A DNA stretch of 64,000 nt, taken from assembly GCA_030427865.1 (NCBI GenBank), contig JAUICK010000013.1, positions 32,422-96,421 of the forward strand, read 5' to 3'. A model generated the notes under the pieces. The model ran no database searches, was not told the origin of the DNA, and saw nothing but the letters and a program-made list of their open reading frames with translations. The DNA comes from Bacteroidia bacterium. Its GTDB lineage: Bacteria > Bacteroidota > Bacteroidia > Flavobacteriales > Flavobacteriaceae. Of the stretch, positions 36,375-45,084 are shown in pieces; the stretch's first letter is position 1; each line of letters starts with the position of its first letter. A program made the translations under genes and the position numbers.

Positions 36375-36455
36375 GGGCGTTTTAACAGGCTTTCGCACTC
36401 GCTTTTTTTGTGAAAAACAAAAAAGAGCTCAAACAATTGCTCAATCCTTAACGCG
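36375..36455. repeat. Degenerate GGCGTT...AACGCG intergenic repeat
   Basis: GGGCGTTTTAACAGGCTTTCGC...CTCAATCCTTAACGCG resembles a palindrome-ended dispersed element I know from flavobacterial genomes (GGGCGTT ... CTAACGCG, with an internal TTTTTGTGAAAAACAAAAA hairpin). Only one copy lies in the window and its origin is not established. Confidence 0.45.
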
Positions 36456-36507
36456 TATTGCAAACTAAAAAGAGGAAGTTTGTAAAAACAGCTTTTAGAA
36501 TTAATAC

Positions 36508-36542
36508 AAACCTCAAAGGTTTTTAAAACCTTTGAGGTTTTT
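36508..36542 (+). terminator. Terminator upstream of dnaG (end of clpX transcript)
   Basis: AAACCTCAAAGGTTTT-TAAAACCTTTGAGGTTTTTT: long A/T-containing stem with T-run, about 140 bases after clpX. Confidence 0.8.
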
Positions 36543-36613
36543 CATTTTAGAAATTTCAAAAAATGAAACTTCTAATTCTTATATTTGTCATCACTTTTCC
36601 AAACAAATAACAA

Positions 36614-38620
36614 ATGATTTCAAGAAGTACCATAGACCGAGTTTTCGAATCTGCGAGAGTAGAAGAGGTTATTGGTGAATTTGTACAATTGAAAAAAGCA
36701 GGAAGTAACTTTAAAGGTTTAAGTCCGTTTACGGATGAAAAGTCACCTTCTTTTATGGTATCTCCAGTAAAACAAATCTGGAAAGATTTCTCTACAGGAA
36801 AAGGAGGAAATGCGGTTTCTTTTTTAATGGAACACGAGCATTATTCGTATCCAGAAGCCTTAAGATGGTTGGCTAAAAAATACAATATAGAAATTGAAGA
36901 AACTGAGCAAACCAATGAAGAAAAAGCGCAGATGAATGAGCGAGAAAGTATGTTTTTGGTATCTAAATTTGCCAAAGATTACTTTCATGATATCATGCTA
37001 AACTCCAATAAAGGAAAAGCAATAGGCTTAAGTTACTTTAAAGAACGTGGTTTTAGAGAAGAAACCATTAAAAAGTTCGAGTTAGGGTATTGTATAGATG
37101 AGTGGGATAATTTTACAAAAGCAGCTTTAGCAAAAGGTTATGATTTAAAATATTTAGCAGCAACAGGACTCACAATTGTAAAAGAAAACAAACAATTCGA
37201 TCGTTTTAAAGGTCGTGTAATGTTTCCTATTCACTCCATGTCTGGTCGTATTTTAGGTTTTGGAGGAAGAATTTTAACGGCAGATAAAAAAGCAGCCAAG
37301 TACTTAAATTCGCCAGAAAGCGATATTTATCATAAGAGTAAAATTCTTTACGGAATTTACCAAGCAAAAAAAGAAATTGCCAAACAAGACAATTGTTTTT
37401 TGGTAGAGGGTTATACAGATGTTATTTCTTTCAATCAATCTGGAGTTGAGAATGTGGTGGCTTCTTCAGGAACAGCATTGACTTCTGATCAAATTAGATT
37501 GGTAAATAGGTTAACAAAAAACATCACAGTTTTATTTGATGGAGATGCAGCAGGTATAAGAGCTTCCATTCGTGGAATAGATTTGATTTTAGAGCAAGGA
37601 ATGAATGTAAAAGTGGTTCAGTTTCCTGAAGGAGAAGACCCAGATAGTTTTGCAAAATCACATTCAGATACTGAGTTAAAAGCATATTTAGAAAATTCTG
37701 CACAAGATTTTATCAACTTTAAAGTATCACTTTTATTAAAAGATTCTGATAACGATCCTATAAAAAAAGCAGGGGTGATTCGAGATATTGTAACGAGTAT
37801 TTCTAAAATTCCAGATGGTATTCAACGAGAAGTTTATGTACAAGAGTGTGCCAGAATTATGGATATTTCTGAACGTGTTTTGTTTAGTGAGTTAGCGCAG
37901 TTGTTAAAAAAAGGAATTCAAGACAAAAGTAAAGCTGCTAAGAAACAAAACCAGCACCAGCAAGACCCAAATCAACCTCCACCAGAATATTTTTTAGAGC
38001 AAGAGCAAGCTCAAATGGGTTTGGTAAAAGGCGGGCAAATAGCTTCTCAAAAAGTAGATCAATTATCTATTTTAGAAAATGAGATTATAAGAATTCTTTT
38101 GCTTTATGGAAATGAAGAAATAGAATTTTCAGAAGAAATTATTACTGTTGATGATGAAGGAAAAGAAACTATCGCAACAAGAAAATATCTAAATACAGTT
38201 TCTGCAGAAATATATTTGCACTTGCAAGAAGACGAAATAGAGTTTACCAATCCACTTTTTCAAGAAATTTATGTAGAAATGATTCATCAATTAAATCAAT
38301 CTGAAAAATTAGAAATTGATGGTTTGATAAATCATAAAAATATAGAGATTGCCAAAACAGTTACTTCTATTCTAATGGATGAAGAAAAACATCAACTAAG
38401 CAATTGGAGTAGTAAAAATATAGAAGTTAAAACAGCTTTAGAGGTGATGCCTAAAGCGGTTTCTGATGTAATTTTTAACTTACGCAGAATATTAATAGAT
38501 AGGTTAGTAAATGAGTTTTTAGAAAAAGGAAAAGAATACTCTAATGAAGAAAAAGAAGAAATAATGAGTTATAATTCTTTAAGAATTAGACTTTCAGAAA
38601 AACTAAAAAGAGTAGTCTAA
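36614..38620 (+). CDS. dnaG: DNA primase
   Basis: A 668-residue primase that makes RNA primers for replication. The N-terminal zinc-binding domain is degenerate: instead of CxxH...CxxC it shows SPFTDEKSPSFMVSPVKQIW and STGKGGNAVSFLMEHE with no cysteines. The Toprim core is intact, with IYQAKKEIAKQDNCFLVEGY (catalytic Glu), SSGTALTSDQI and VLFDGDAAGIRASIRGIDL (DxD). The C-terminal DnaB-interacting region is divergent. The start ATG 36614 gives the expected MISRSTIDRVFESARVEEVI. A -7-like TATATTTG is at 36580-36587. Confidence 0.95.
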   Translation: MISRSTIDRVFESARVEEVIGEFVQLKKAGSNFKGLSPFTDEKSPSFMVSPVKQIWKDFSTGKGGNAVSFLMEHEHYSYPEALRWLAKKYNIEIEETEQTNEEKAQMNERESMFLVSKFAKDYFHDIMLNSNKGKAIGLSYFKERGFREETIKKFELGYCIDEWDNFTKAALAKGYDLKYLAATGLTIVKENKQFDRFKGRVMFPIHSMSGRILGFGGRILTADKKAAKYLNSPESDIYHKSKILYGIYQAKKEIAKQDNCFLVEGYTDVISFNQSGVENVVASSGTALTSDQIRLVNRLTKNITVLFDGDAAGIRASIRGIDLILEQGMNVKVVQFPEGEDPDSFAKSHSDTELKAYLENSAQDFINFKVSLLLKDSDNDPIKKAGVIRDIVTSISKIPDGIQREVYVQECARIMDISERVLFSELAQLLKKGIQDKSKAAKKQNQHQQDPNQPPPEYFLEQEQAQMGLVKGGQIASQKVDQLSILENEIIRILLLYGNEEIEFSEEIITVDDEGKETIATRKYLNTVSAEIYLHLQEDEIEFTNPLFQEIYVEMIHQLNQSEKLEIDGLINHKNIEIAKTVTSILMDEEKHQLSNWSSKNIEVKTALEVMPKAVSDVIFNLRRILIDRLVNEFLEKGKEYSNEEKEEIMSYNSLRIRLSEKLKRVV

Positions 38621-38719
38621 CGCTCTAGTAAACTAAAAACAAAAAAAAATAATAATTTTTACGCAACCTTTTAGAGGTTTCTTCATCTATTATAAAAAGG
38701 TGTTTGTTAAGACTTAAGA

Positions 38720-38851
38720 ATGAAGAAACTATTATTACTTTTAAAAATTATTCAACTTTCTATATTATTGCCATTTGAAATTTCTAAAGGTTCAAAAAGA
38801 AGAACTTATAAGAAGATTAAAAAGTTAATGGTGTCTATTAGCTTATTCTAA
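38720..38851 (+). CDS. Possible small basic protein (43 aa)
   Basis: A short open frame encoding MKKLLLLLKIIQLSILLPFE followed by a very basic end (KGSKRRTYKKIKKLM). One hydrophobic segment plus a cationic tail would suit a small membrane protein. It ends six bases before the convergent nadE. Only the codon pattern and the membrane-like composition support it, so it may not be translated. Confidence 0.4.
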   Translation: MKKLLLLLKIIQLSILLPFEISKGSKRRTYKKIKKLMVSISLF

Positions 38852-38857
38852 AGAAAT

Positions 38858-39646
38858 TTATTTAAGTTCTTTAGGTATTTCACAAACAGGAATTGGAATC
38901 ATTTTATGTTGGTTAATTCTATTTAACCTTTCGTAAATTTTAAAGACTTCTTTTTCTCTTCCTGTAAAATTGTTTTCTGTTTTACCTTTATCTTGCATTT
39001 TCATAGCCCATTCTAATTCATCATAAGAAGCACCAATTTGGTCTTCATCAGTTCTACTATCTCCAAACAATCCATCTGTAGGTGCTGCTTTTTGAATAGA
39101 ATTAGGTACTCCTAAAAATGCAGCTAATTTATATACTTCAGATTTCATTAAATCTGCAATCGGACTCAAATCTACACCACCATCTCCATATTTTGTGTAG
39201 AAACCAACACCAAAATCTTCTACTTTATTTCCTGTTCCAGCTACTAAATAACCATATATTCCTGCTAAATAATACAAGCTTGTCATTCTAAGTCTTGCCC
39301 TTGTATTTGCTAAAGATAAATCAACTTTAGCCTGATTATTTACAATAGGAACTTTACTTTTAAAAGTATCAAAAGTCGAAGTTAAATCAATACGCGTATC
39401 AGAAACATTCTTAAACCGTTTTTTTAATTGAGCAATATGTTCTTGAGCTCTTGTAACTTGGCTTTGTGCTTGATGAATAGGCATTTCTACACATAAAGTA
39501 GGAAAACCTGTTTTTGCACATAAAGTAGAAGTTAAGGCAGAATCAATTCCGCCAGAAACTCCAACAACAAAACCATTTACACCCGCATTTGTTGCGTATT
39601 CTTTTAACCAATTGATAATATATTCTGCTACTTTTTCAGTTTTCAT
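38858..39646 (-). CDS. nadE: NH3-dependent NAD+ synthetase
   Basis: A 262-residue enzyme making NAD from deamido-NAD, ATP and ammonia. The PP-loop SGGIDSALTS (residues ~30-39) binds ATP; YYLAGIYGYLVAGTGNKVED, the metal-site GVGFYTKYGDGGVDLSPIADLMKSEVYKLA and the C-terminal PTDGLFGDSRTDEDQIG are characteristic. There is no glutaminase domain, so ammonia comes from solution or another enzyme. Minus strand, divergent from gldB with 59 bases between. Confidence 0.95.
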   Translation of the reverse strand: MKTEKVAEYIINWLKEYATNAGVNGFVVGVSGGIDSALTSTLCAKTGFPTLCVEMPIHQAQSQVTRAQEHIAQLKKRFKNVSDTRIDLTSTFDTFKSKVPIVNNQAKVDLSLANTRARLRMTSLYYLAGIYGYLVAGTGNKVEDFGVGFYTKYGDGGVDLSPIADLMKSEVYKLAAFLGVPNSIQKAAPTDGLFGDSRTDEDQIGASYDELEWAMKMQDKGKTENNFTGREKEVFKIYERLNRINQHKMIPIPVCEIPKELK

Positions 39647-39705
39647 TAATAAACTATTTTAGTACTTTTATCGTTCTTTATTTAAGACACCAAGATACAA
39701 AGATT

Positions 39706-40665
39706 ATGAGATTTTTATTTGCATATTTAACGGTTTTATGCCTGCTTTTTTCATGTACTGATAAAAATAATGTCAAAATTGATGTTTCTAAAATAAATGT
39801 AAACTTTTTAGTAAAAAGATATGATGTAGATTTTTATAATTCTACCAAAGCAACATTACCAAAAGTAAAAAGCACATATCCTTATTTGTTTCCAGAATCA
39901 TTTACTGATAGTTTGGCATTAGCAAAAATTAATAATAAAGACGAACAAGAATTGTTTTCAGAAACCCAAAAGATTTTTAAAGATATTTCTCACTTAGAAA
40001 TGCAATTAACTTCACTTTTTAAACATATTAAATATTATAATTTAAAATTTACACCACCTAATGTTGTAACTATGTTAACGAACATAGATTATAATAGTAG
40101 GGTAATTTATGCTGATAGTTTATTGTTGATTTCTTTAGATGTTTATCTTGGTAAAGAACATCAGTTTTATTCAGATTACCCAAAGTATATTAAAGAAAAT
40201 AATACAAAAGAAAATATTATTGTTGATGTTGCAAATGCTATTATTGAAAAGCAAATAATGCCAACTCAAGATAGAAGTTTTATAGGTAAAATAATAAACA
40301 AAGGAAAAAAAATGTACTTGTTCGATTTGTATTTACCAAAAGTTTCTGATCGATTAAAGATAGGCTATTCAACAGAAAAATTAAATTGGGCTATAGCTAA
40401 CGAAGAGCAAGTTTGGAAATATTTTATAGAAAGAAAACTGTTATTTAGCACAGATACAAAATTAAATAAAAGGTTTATTGATAATGCTCCTTTCTCAAAG
40501 TTTTATTTAAGTGAAGATAATTTATCTCCAGGTAAAATAGGAGTATGGGTTGGCTGGCAAATAGTTAGGTCTTATATGAAACATAATGATGTATCTTTGC
40601 AGGAATTAGTAAAAATAAAACCAGAAGATTTATTTAAAAAATCGAAATATAAACCAAAAAAATAA
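39706..40665 (+). CDS. gldB: Gliding-motility lipoprotein GldB
   Basis: A 319-residue lipoprotein required for flavobacterial gliding and type IX secretion. The signal peptide ends in a lipobox cysteine (LFAYLTVLCLLFSCTDKNNV). Recognisable segments are NVNFLVKRYDVDFYN, TYPYLFPESFTDSLA, LLISLDVYLGKEHQFYSDYP and KIGVWVGWQIVRSYMKHNDVS, the family's C-terminal block. The stop TAA overlaps the gldC ATG by one base (TAATG), so the pair is translationally coupled. Confidence 0.93.
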   Translation: MRFLFAYLTVLCLLFSCTDKNNVKIDVSKINVNFLVKRYDVDFYNSTKATLPKVKSTYPYLFPESFTDSLALAKINNKDEQELFSETQKIFKDISHLEMQLTSLFKHIKYYNLKFTPPNVVTMLTNIDYNSRVIYADSLLLISLDVYLGKEHQFYSDYPKYIKENNTKENIIVDVANAIIEKQIMPTQDRSFIGKIINKGKKMYLFDLYLPKVSDRLKIGYSTEKLNWAIANEEQVWKYFIERKLLFSTDTKLNKRFIDNAPFSKFYLSEDNLSPGKIGVWVGWQIVRSYMKHNDVSLQELVKIKPEDLFKKSKYKPKK

Positions 40666-41000
40666 TGTCAGTAAAACATAATTCAAAAATCACTTTTAAA
40701 GTGAGTTTAGACGAAAATAAAGTGCCAGAAGAAATTTCTTGGACTGCAAAAGATGGCGGAATTGATAACGAGACTTCTAAAGCCATTATGCTTTCTGTTT
40801 GGGACCATAAGAAGAAAGATACACTTCGTATGGATTTATGGACAAAAGACATGCCAGTAGATGAAATGAAGCAGTTTTATCATCAAACATTAGTATCTAT
40901 GGCCGATACTTTTGAACGTGCAACAGACGATCAAAAAATGAGTGCTACAATGAGAGATTTTTGCGATTATTTTGCAGAAAAACTTGAGTTGAAAAAATAA
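40665..41000 (+). CDS. gldC: Gliding-motility protein GldC
   Basis: A 111-residue soluble protein that always follows gldB. Hallmarks: the N-terminal strand KITFKVSLDENKVPEEISWTA, then DGGIDNETSKAIMLSVWDHK, and DLWTKDMPVDEMKQFYHQTL. It has no signal peptide and probably acts with GldB at the inner face or periplasm; the exact role in motility is unknown. Starts inside the gldB stop codon. Confidence 0.93.
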   Translation: MSVKHNSKITFKVSLDENKVPEEISWTAKDGGIDNETSKAIMLSVWDHKKKDTLRMDLWTKDMPVDEMKQFYHQTLVSMADTFERATDDQKMSATMRDFCDYFAEKLELKK

Positions 41001-41022
41001 GAAAATTAACAAAGTATATAGT

Positions 41023-41057
41023 AAAAAGTGATGTTAACAATTAACATCACTTTTTTT
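41023..41057 (+). terminator. Terminator of gldBC
   Basis: AAAAAGTGATGTTAA-CAA-TTAACATCACTTTTTTT, a near-perfect long stem with T-runs on both strands. Confidence 0.85.
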
Positions 41058-41082
41058 ATACAGTTAAATTAAGATTACAAAA

Positions 41083-41113
41083 AAAGAGATTACAAAAAAG
41101 TAATCTCTTTTTA
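41083..41113 (-). terminator. Terminator of the OmpA-family gene
   Basis: AAAGAGATTAC-AAAAAA-GTAATCTCTTTTT just beyond the stop of the minus-strand gene; T-run on the minus strand. Confidence 0.8.
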
Positions 41114-41134
41114 TTATAATATCGTTATCTTAAT

Positions 41135-42607
41135 CTAATCAAGAGAACCAATTGGTTTAATTTCTACCCTTCTATTCAATTGTCTTCCACCAGCATTATC
41201 ATTAGAGAACTTAGGTCTAGATTCTCCATAACCTTTAGATTCTAATCTATCATTAGGTATACCTTGCTGAATCATGTATTTTCTAACACTTGCAGCCCTT
41301 CTTTGAGATAAATACAAGTTGTATCTGTCGCTATTTCTATTGTCTGTATGACCTTCAATAACAAATTTTACATCCGGAACTTTTTTCATTAAGTTGATAA
41401 TCTTATCAATAGTAGCAAAAGAAATACTCTTAATTCTATCACTATTTGTATCAAAGTAAATGCTTGCTGCTAATAATCCAATTTGTTGCGTTACGTTTGT
41501 TGGTGATGCAGCATCTTGCTTAGGACATCCTCTATTTTCTACTACACCAGGCGTATTCGGACATAAATCTTCTCCGTCCATAATTCCATCTCCATCCGCA
41601 TCTGTATTTAAAGGACACCCTTGGTTAGAAATTGGACCATATTTTAAAGGACATTTATCTTTATAATCTGGTAAGCCATCTTTATCAGAATCTACAGCTT
41701 TACCATTACCATACACCATAACACCTGCAGGAGTATTAGGTTCTATGTCTAATTGATCCATTACCCCGTCATTATCTGTATCTACAATTTTAAACTGATC
41801 TGCTCCTCCATTTTCATCTCCCCATATCGTAAATACCTTTTTCTTACCTAATTTAACGGCAACTCCAATACTCGAAACAAAGAACGTTTCCCAATCTTGT
41901 TTGTTAGAGATAGCAGCATCTAAGTGATCTTCGTAATTAAAATACATACCCGTTCTAAATTCAAGATCAACTCTTTTATTAATTCTTCTTTTGATTCCTA
42001 ATTGTGCAGATAAGTAAATAGAACTTGCTTGATTTACACTATTTCTTGCAGGGTTAAAACCAAAATCTGCTCCAGCAAGTTTTTGAAAATCTCCATTTGG
42101 TAATCTTTCGTATAAAGCAGAATTGTATAAATGATAACCAATACCAAAATAACCAGCAGCATGCCACTTGCTCGCAACTGTTTGATATAAATTGGTAAAA
42201 CTAAAGATTAAATTTAATTCAGCACCATAGGCTCTACCTTCAAATTTCATGTCATCACGTATAACAGTGTTTGGTACATAAAGAAGTTCATAAACATTAG
42301 AAAAGTATTGTGCACCTCCAGAAATTTGAGAAAAAGAAACTTTAAATTCTAATCCTAAAAGTGGATTAAACATTTTATCTACATAGGCAAAAACCCCAAA
42401 ATTCCAATAATTAGTATCATCACTGGTTCCTATAGAACGCATATCTCCATGCATTATAAAGTTACTTAAACCACCACCTACAGCCCAACTATTACTGTTT
42501 TCTAAGTCGATTCTGTTTCCGTAAGTAATTTCATCTGTGGTAAATTGTCCAAAAGAATTAGTCGCTATAAATGCGCTAAATAGAACAAATAAAAGAATTC
42601 TCCTCAT
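41135..42607 (-). CDS. OmpA-family outer-membrane protein with thrombospondin type 3 repeats
   Basis: A 490-residue outer-membrane protein. Signal peptide LLFVLFSAFIATNSFGQ; N-terminal beta-barrel (to ~265); a calcium-binding thrombospondin-3-like linker (VDTDNDGVMDQLD, DSDKDGLPDYKDKCP, NTDADGDGIMDGEDLCP with CP pairs) and a C-terminal OmpA peptidoglycan-binding domain with IYFDTNSDRIKS, FVIEGHTDNRNSDRYNLYLS and LESKGYGESRPKFSN. It tethers outer membrane to cell wall. A -7-like TACTTTTG lies ~52 bases upstream (42660-42667). Confidence 0.94.
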   Translation of the reverse strand: MRRILLFVLFSAFIATNSFGQFTTDEITYGNRIDLENSNSWAVGGGLSNFIMHGDMRSIGTSDDTNYWNFGVFAYVDKMFNPLLGLEFKVSFSQISGGAQYFSNVYELLYVPNTVIRDDMKFEGRAYGAELNLIFSFTNLYQTVASKWHAAGYFGIGYHLYNSALYERLPNGDFQKLAGADFGFNPARNSVNQASSIYLSAQLGIKRRINKRVDLEFRTGMYFNYEDHLDAAISNKQDWETFFVSSIGVAVKLGKKKVFTIWGDENGGADQFKIVDTDNDGVMDQLDIEPNTPAGVMVYGNGKAVDSDKDGLPDYKDKCPLKYGPISNQGCPLNTDADGDGIMDGEDLCPNTPGVVENRGCPKQDAASPTNVTQQIGLLAASIYFDTNSDRIKSISFATIDKIINLMKKVPDVKFVIEGHTDNRNSDRYNLYLSQRRAASVRKYMIQQGIPNDRLESKGYGESRPKFSNDNAGGRQLNRRVEIKPIGSLD

Positions 42608-42659
42608 TTTTTAATATGATTTTCTGTTTTTAAACAATTGGGGGAATTATTCGTTCCCG

Positions 42660-42667
42660 CAAAAGTA
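42660..42667 (-). promoter_or_regulatory. -7 element upstream of the OmpA-family gene
   Basis: TACTTTTG on the minus strand, ~52 bases before the start codon. No TTG is found at the matching -33 position. Confidence 0.4.
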
Positions 42668-42678
42668 TCATTTTTTTT

Positions 42679-43803
42679 TTAAAAATGCTTTATTTTATTT
42701 ATAATGTGCTTGTAATCTTCATGATTGTTTACAAAATCTAATTTTGAAACATCAATGGTTAAAACCTTTAAATCTTTCTCTGTGTTTATAAAATTTTTAT
42801 ATCCACTTTGTATCTTTTTTAAGTAAGAAGATTCGATGTTTTGTTCATAATCTCTCCCTCTTTTTTTTATATTTTCTAATAAACGCTCTGTATTTTGATA
42901 CAAATAAATATATAAATCTGGTTTTGTGATTTCTTTATACATTAAATCGAACATTTTTCTGTACAAGAGATATTCTTCTTTTTGTAAGGTTACTTGAGCA
43001 AATATTAACGATTTAAAAATATAATAATCTGAAACGATAAAGTTCTTAAATAAGTCGAATTGTGCTAAATCGTCGGTCAGTTGTTGATATCTGTCTGCCA
43101 AAAAACTCATTTCTAAAGGAAATGCAAACCTTTCTTGATCTTCATAGAATTTTGGTAAAAAAGGGTTGTCTGCAAAGCGTTCTAATACTTTTTTAGCATT
43201 AAAATCATCAGAAATCATTTTGGCTAAAGTGGTTTTTCCTGCCCCGATATTTCCTTCTATAGCAATGTAATTGTATTTTTCTGATATAGGAATTGGTCTT
43301 AAGAGTTTTTCATTAAGTATTGTTATTTTAGAATTATCTGTACAGTTTTGACAACAAATTGATATTTGTTGTTTTTGTATAGGGTGAATAAAGTTTGCAG
43401 CAATTTCATTTAATGGAAACATTACAAATTTGCGTTGTAACATTTTGGGATGTGGAACAGTGAGTGTTTCTGAGAATATTATTTCATCGTCGAATAATAA
43501 AATATCTATATCAATGTTTCTATTTTGATATCCTTTTTCTGATGCACGTTGTCTGCCTAAATTACTTTCAATTTTTAATAAAGAGTCTAATAAAGTTTCT
43601 GGAGATTGATAGGTAGATACTTTTACACAAATATTGTAGAAATCATTACCTTCAAAACCCCAAGAAGGAGTTTTGTAAACAGAGGAAATTTTTTGAATAG
43701 CACCTATCTTATCATCTATTTTGTTAATAGCGATTTGTAGATTTTTCAATTTATTTCCTTGATTTGTTCCTAAAGATAAATATGTAATTCTTTGAATCTT
43801 CAT
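42679..43803 (-). CDS. folK: HPPK/deoxynucleoside-kinase fusion
   Basis: A 374-residue fusion. Residues ~1-155 are HPPK, which pyrophosphorylates 6-hydroxymethyl-dihydropterin in folate synthesis: TYLSLGTNQGNKLKNLQ, SSVYKTPSWGFEGNDFYN, the RNIDIDILLFDDE metal motif and VPHPKMLQRKFVMFPLNEI. Residues ~170-374 are a deoxynucleoside kinase: P-loop YIAIEGNIGAGKTTLAKM, ERFADNPFLPKFYED, LEMSFLADRYQQL and a lid with RGRDYEQ. I recall this fusion as common in Flavobacteriia; how the two activities cooperate is not established. Leftward of it ordinary genome continues; rightward the cassette array begins about 200 bases upstream of its start. Confidence 0.92.
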   Translation of the reverse strand: MKIQRITYLSLGTNQGNKLKNLQIAINKIDDKIGAIQKISSVYKTPSWGFEGNDFYNICVKVSTYQSPETLLDSLLKIESNLGRQRASEKGYQNRNIDIDILLFDDEIIFSETLTVPHPKMLQRKFVMFPLNEIAANFIHPIQKQQISICCQNCTDNSKITILNEKLLRPIPISEKYNYIAIEGNIGAGKTTLAKMISDDFNAKKVLERFADNPFLPKFYEDQERFAFPLEMSFLADRYQQLTDDLAQFDLFKNFIVSDYYIFKSLIFAQVTLQKEEYLLYRKMFDLMYKEITKPDLYIYLYQNTERLLENIKKRGRDYEQNIESSYLKKIQSGYKNFINTEKDLKVLTIDVSKLDFVNNHEDYKHIINKIKHF

Positions 43804-44000
43804 ATAGAATCTACAAAGAAAATAAAAGCATTTTTATTAAATAGCTTAAAAACAAAAAAAAATCATTAAAATTAACTTGCAACTTTGCAATGATATTTTA
43901 AAGACTATTTCTTATAACCATAAAAACACAAGGAATGTAGATAACTAATAAACTGATTTAGTATTTTCGATAAAATTAGAAGGTTAGTTGAATTCGCTTT

Positions 44001-44131
44001 AACGGTTTAGGCTATTTGTGGTTGTGTGGTTTAGCACTTAACTCTACAAGTACACACCAAACTGAAAATCCTCGAGGATTTTCGTAAGTTGGCTAAAAGA
44101 AAGCAATAAAATATACACGGTGTTATATGCA
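44001..44131. repeat. Palindromic unit 0 (left end of array)
   Basis: First unit, starting AACGGTTTAGGC and ending in the cassette arm GTTATATGCA (44122-44131) followed by G. An internal hairpin, GAAAATCC-TCGA-GGATTTTC, and the segment CACTTAACTCTACAAGTACA group it with units c and f. Left of it no cassette gene follows. Confidence 0.75.
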
Positions 44132-44147
44132 GTTTTTTTCAGTCATT

Positions 44148-44397
44148 TTATTTTCCAAATATTTCTTGGTCATAATCATAATTCGTTTCGTCTGGAAAAT
44201 TTCCATTTTCAACTTTGATGAAATTGAGATAAATCCTTTCAAATAAATCTTCATTTTTTTCATTCAGAGGTAGATTTAGTATTTATCTTTTCCCCCATAT
44301 TCTTCTATTAATTTAGAAGTCATACCTTTTGTTAGACCAGAAATAAACAATTCAGATATCTTTAAGTTTGCATTAAATTTTTTTAAAAATTATGTTG
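44148..44397 (-). pseudogene. Remnant of a small gene with a frameshift
   Basis: Two minus-strand frames join into one protein-like sequence: KISELFISGLTKGMTSKLIE...GGKDK in one frame, then NEKNEDLFERIYLNFIKVEN...YDQEIFGK in another, with the shift near 44280. There is no start codon in place at the 5' end, which abuts the stop of the neighbouring outer-membrane protein gene. It lies inside the same cassette as that gene (matching ends 44122 and 44952). It looks like a broken ~80-residue acidic protein of unknown role. Confidence 0.55.
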
Positions 44398-44922
44398 AAA
44401 GACTATATTTACTGAATAAGTATTAACTAAAGAATTCAAATTCAAATTTGGATTTATTCCAATTCCGAAATTCTTTTTTGTATAAAAAATTAATTTTACT
44501 CTCAAAGGAAAACCAATAGTAGATTCTCTATTAGTATTAAAGTCAGTTGAACTATTTTTGACACTATAATTAAAATATCCTAATCCTAAATGTCCTTCTA
44601 ATTTTAACCAATCATTCAATTCAAATTCTCTTCCATAAGTAGCATTTAATTGATTATAATGTTCTCTACCATCATACAAGTTGAATTTAAAGTCTTTATT
44701 CAGATATAAAGAAAAAATGTTTTTATTTAGATTAACTGATAAATCTAAATTTACAGTAAATCCAGCAGTAGAAGTGTCAGAAATGCCAGTATTATCAGAT
44801 GATAAACCAGATAGACCAATACCTAAACTCGTAGATTTCAATTGCAATTTATTTTCCTGTGCAAGAGTGGAATTAAAATAAAATAAAGTAATTATTATAA
44901 TACTCAAAGTCATTTTTTTCAT
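44383..44922 (-). CDS. Outer-membrane beta-barrel protein in cassette 1
   Basis: A 179-residue protein with signal peptide (TLSIIIITLFYFNSTLAQ) and alternating-strand sequence ending in an aromatic C-terminus (TYSVNIVFQHNF), typical of a small outer-membrane barrel. Strand-like segments include LQLKSTSLGIGLSG, GFTVNLDLSVNLN, LKLEGHLGLGYFNYSV and TIGFPLRVKLIFYTKK. The start is 21 bases inside the cassette's right arm, so little upstream sequence is available for a promoter. Function unknown. Confidence 0.7.
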   Translation of the reverse strand: MKKMTLSIIIITLFYFNSTLAQENKLQLKSTSLGIGLSGLSSDNTGISDTSTAGFTVNLDLSVNLNKNIFSLYLNKDFKFNLYDGREHYNQLNATYGREFELNDWLKLEGHLGLGYFNYSVKNSSTDFNTNRESTIGFPLRVKLIFYTKKNFGIGINPNLNLNSLVNTYSVNIVFQHNF

Positions 44923-44942
44923 AGAACCTCATTTTTTTAAAT

Positions 44943-45077
44943 TGCATATAACGGTTTTGTGTATGGCTCGTTGCGGGAAATTCGCGAGAATTTTCCGCCG
45001 TAGCACGAAGATAGCAAATTGCAATGAATTCCGATTAGGAATTCAGCCGCAATGAGCTATACACATTGTTGTGGTGT
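44943..45077. repeat. Palindromic unit a
   Basis: Begins with cassette-1 arm TGCATATAAC (perfect complement of GTTATATGCA at 44122) and ends with GTTGTGGTGT. The outer stem pairs TGTGTATGGCTCGTTGCGG with CCGCAATGAGCTATACACA using two G-T pairs on the plus strand. Internal hairpins are GGAAATTCGCGAGAATTTTCC and GAATTCCGATTAGGAATTC. The core is 115 bases. Confidence 0.85.
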
Positions 45078-45084
45078 CGTTTTT

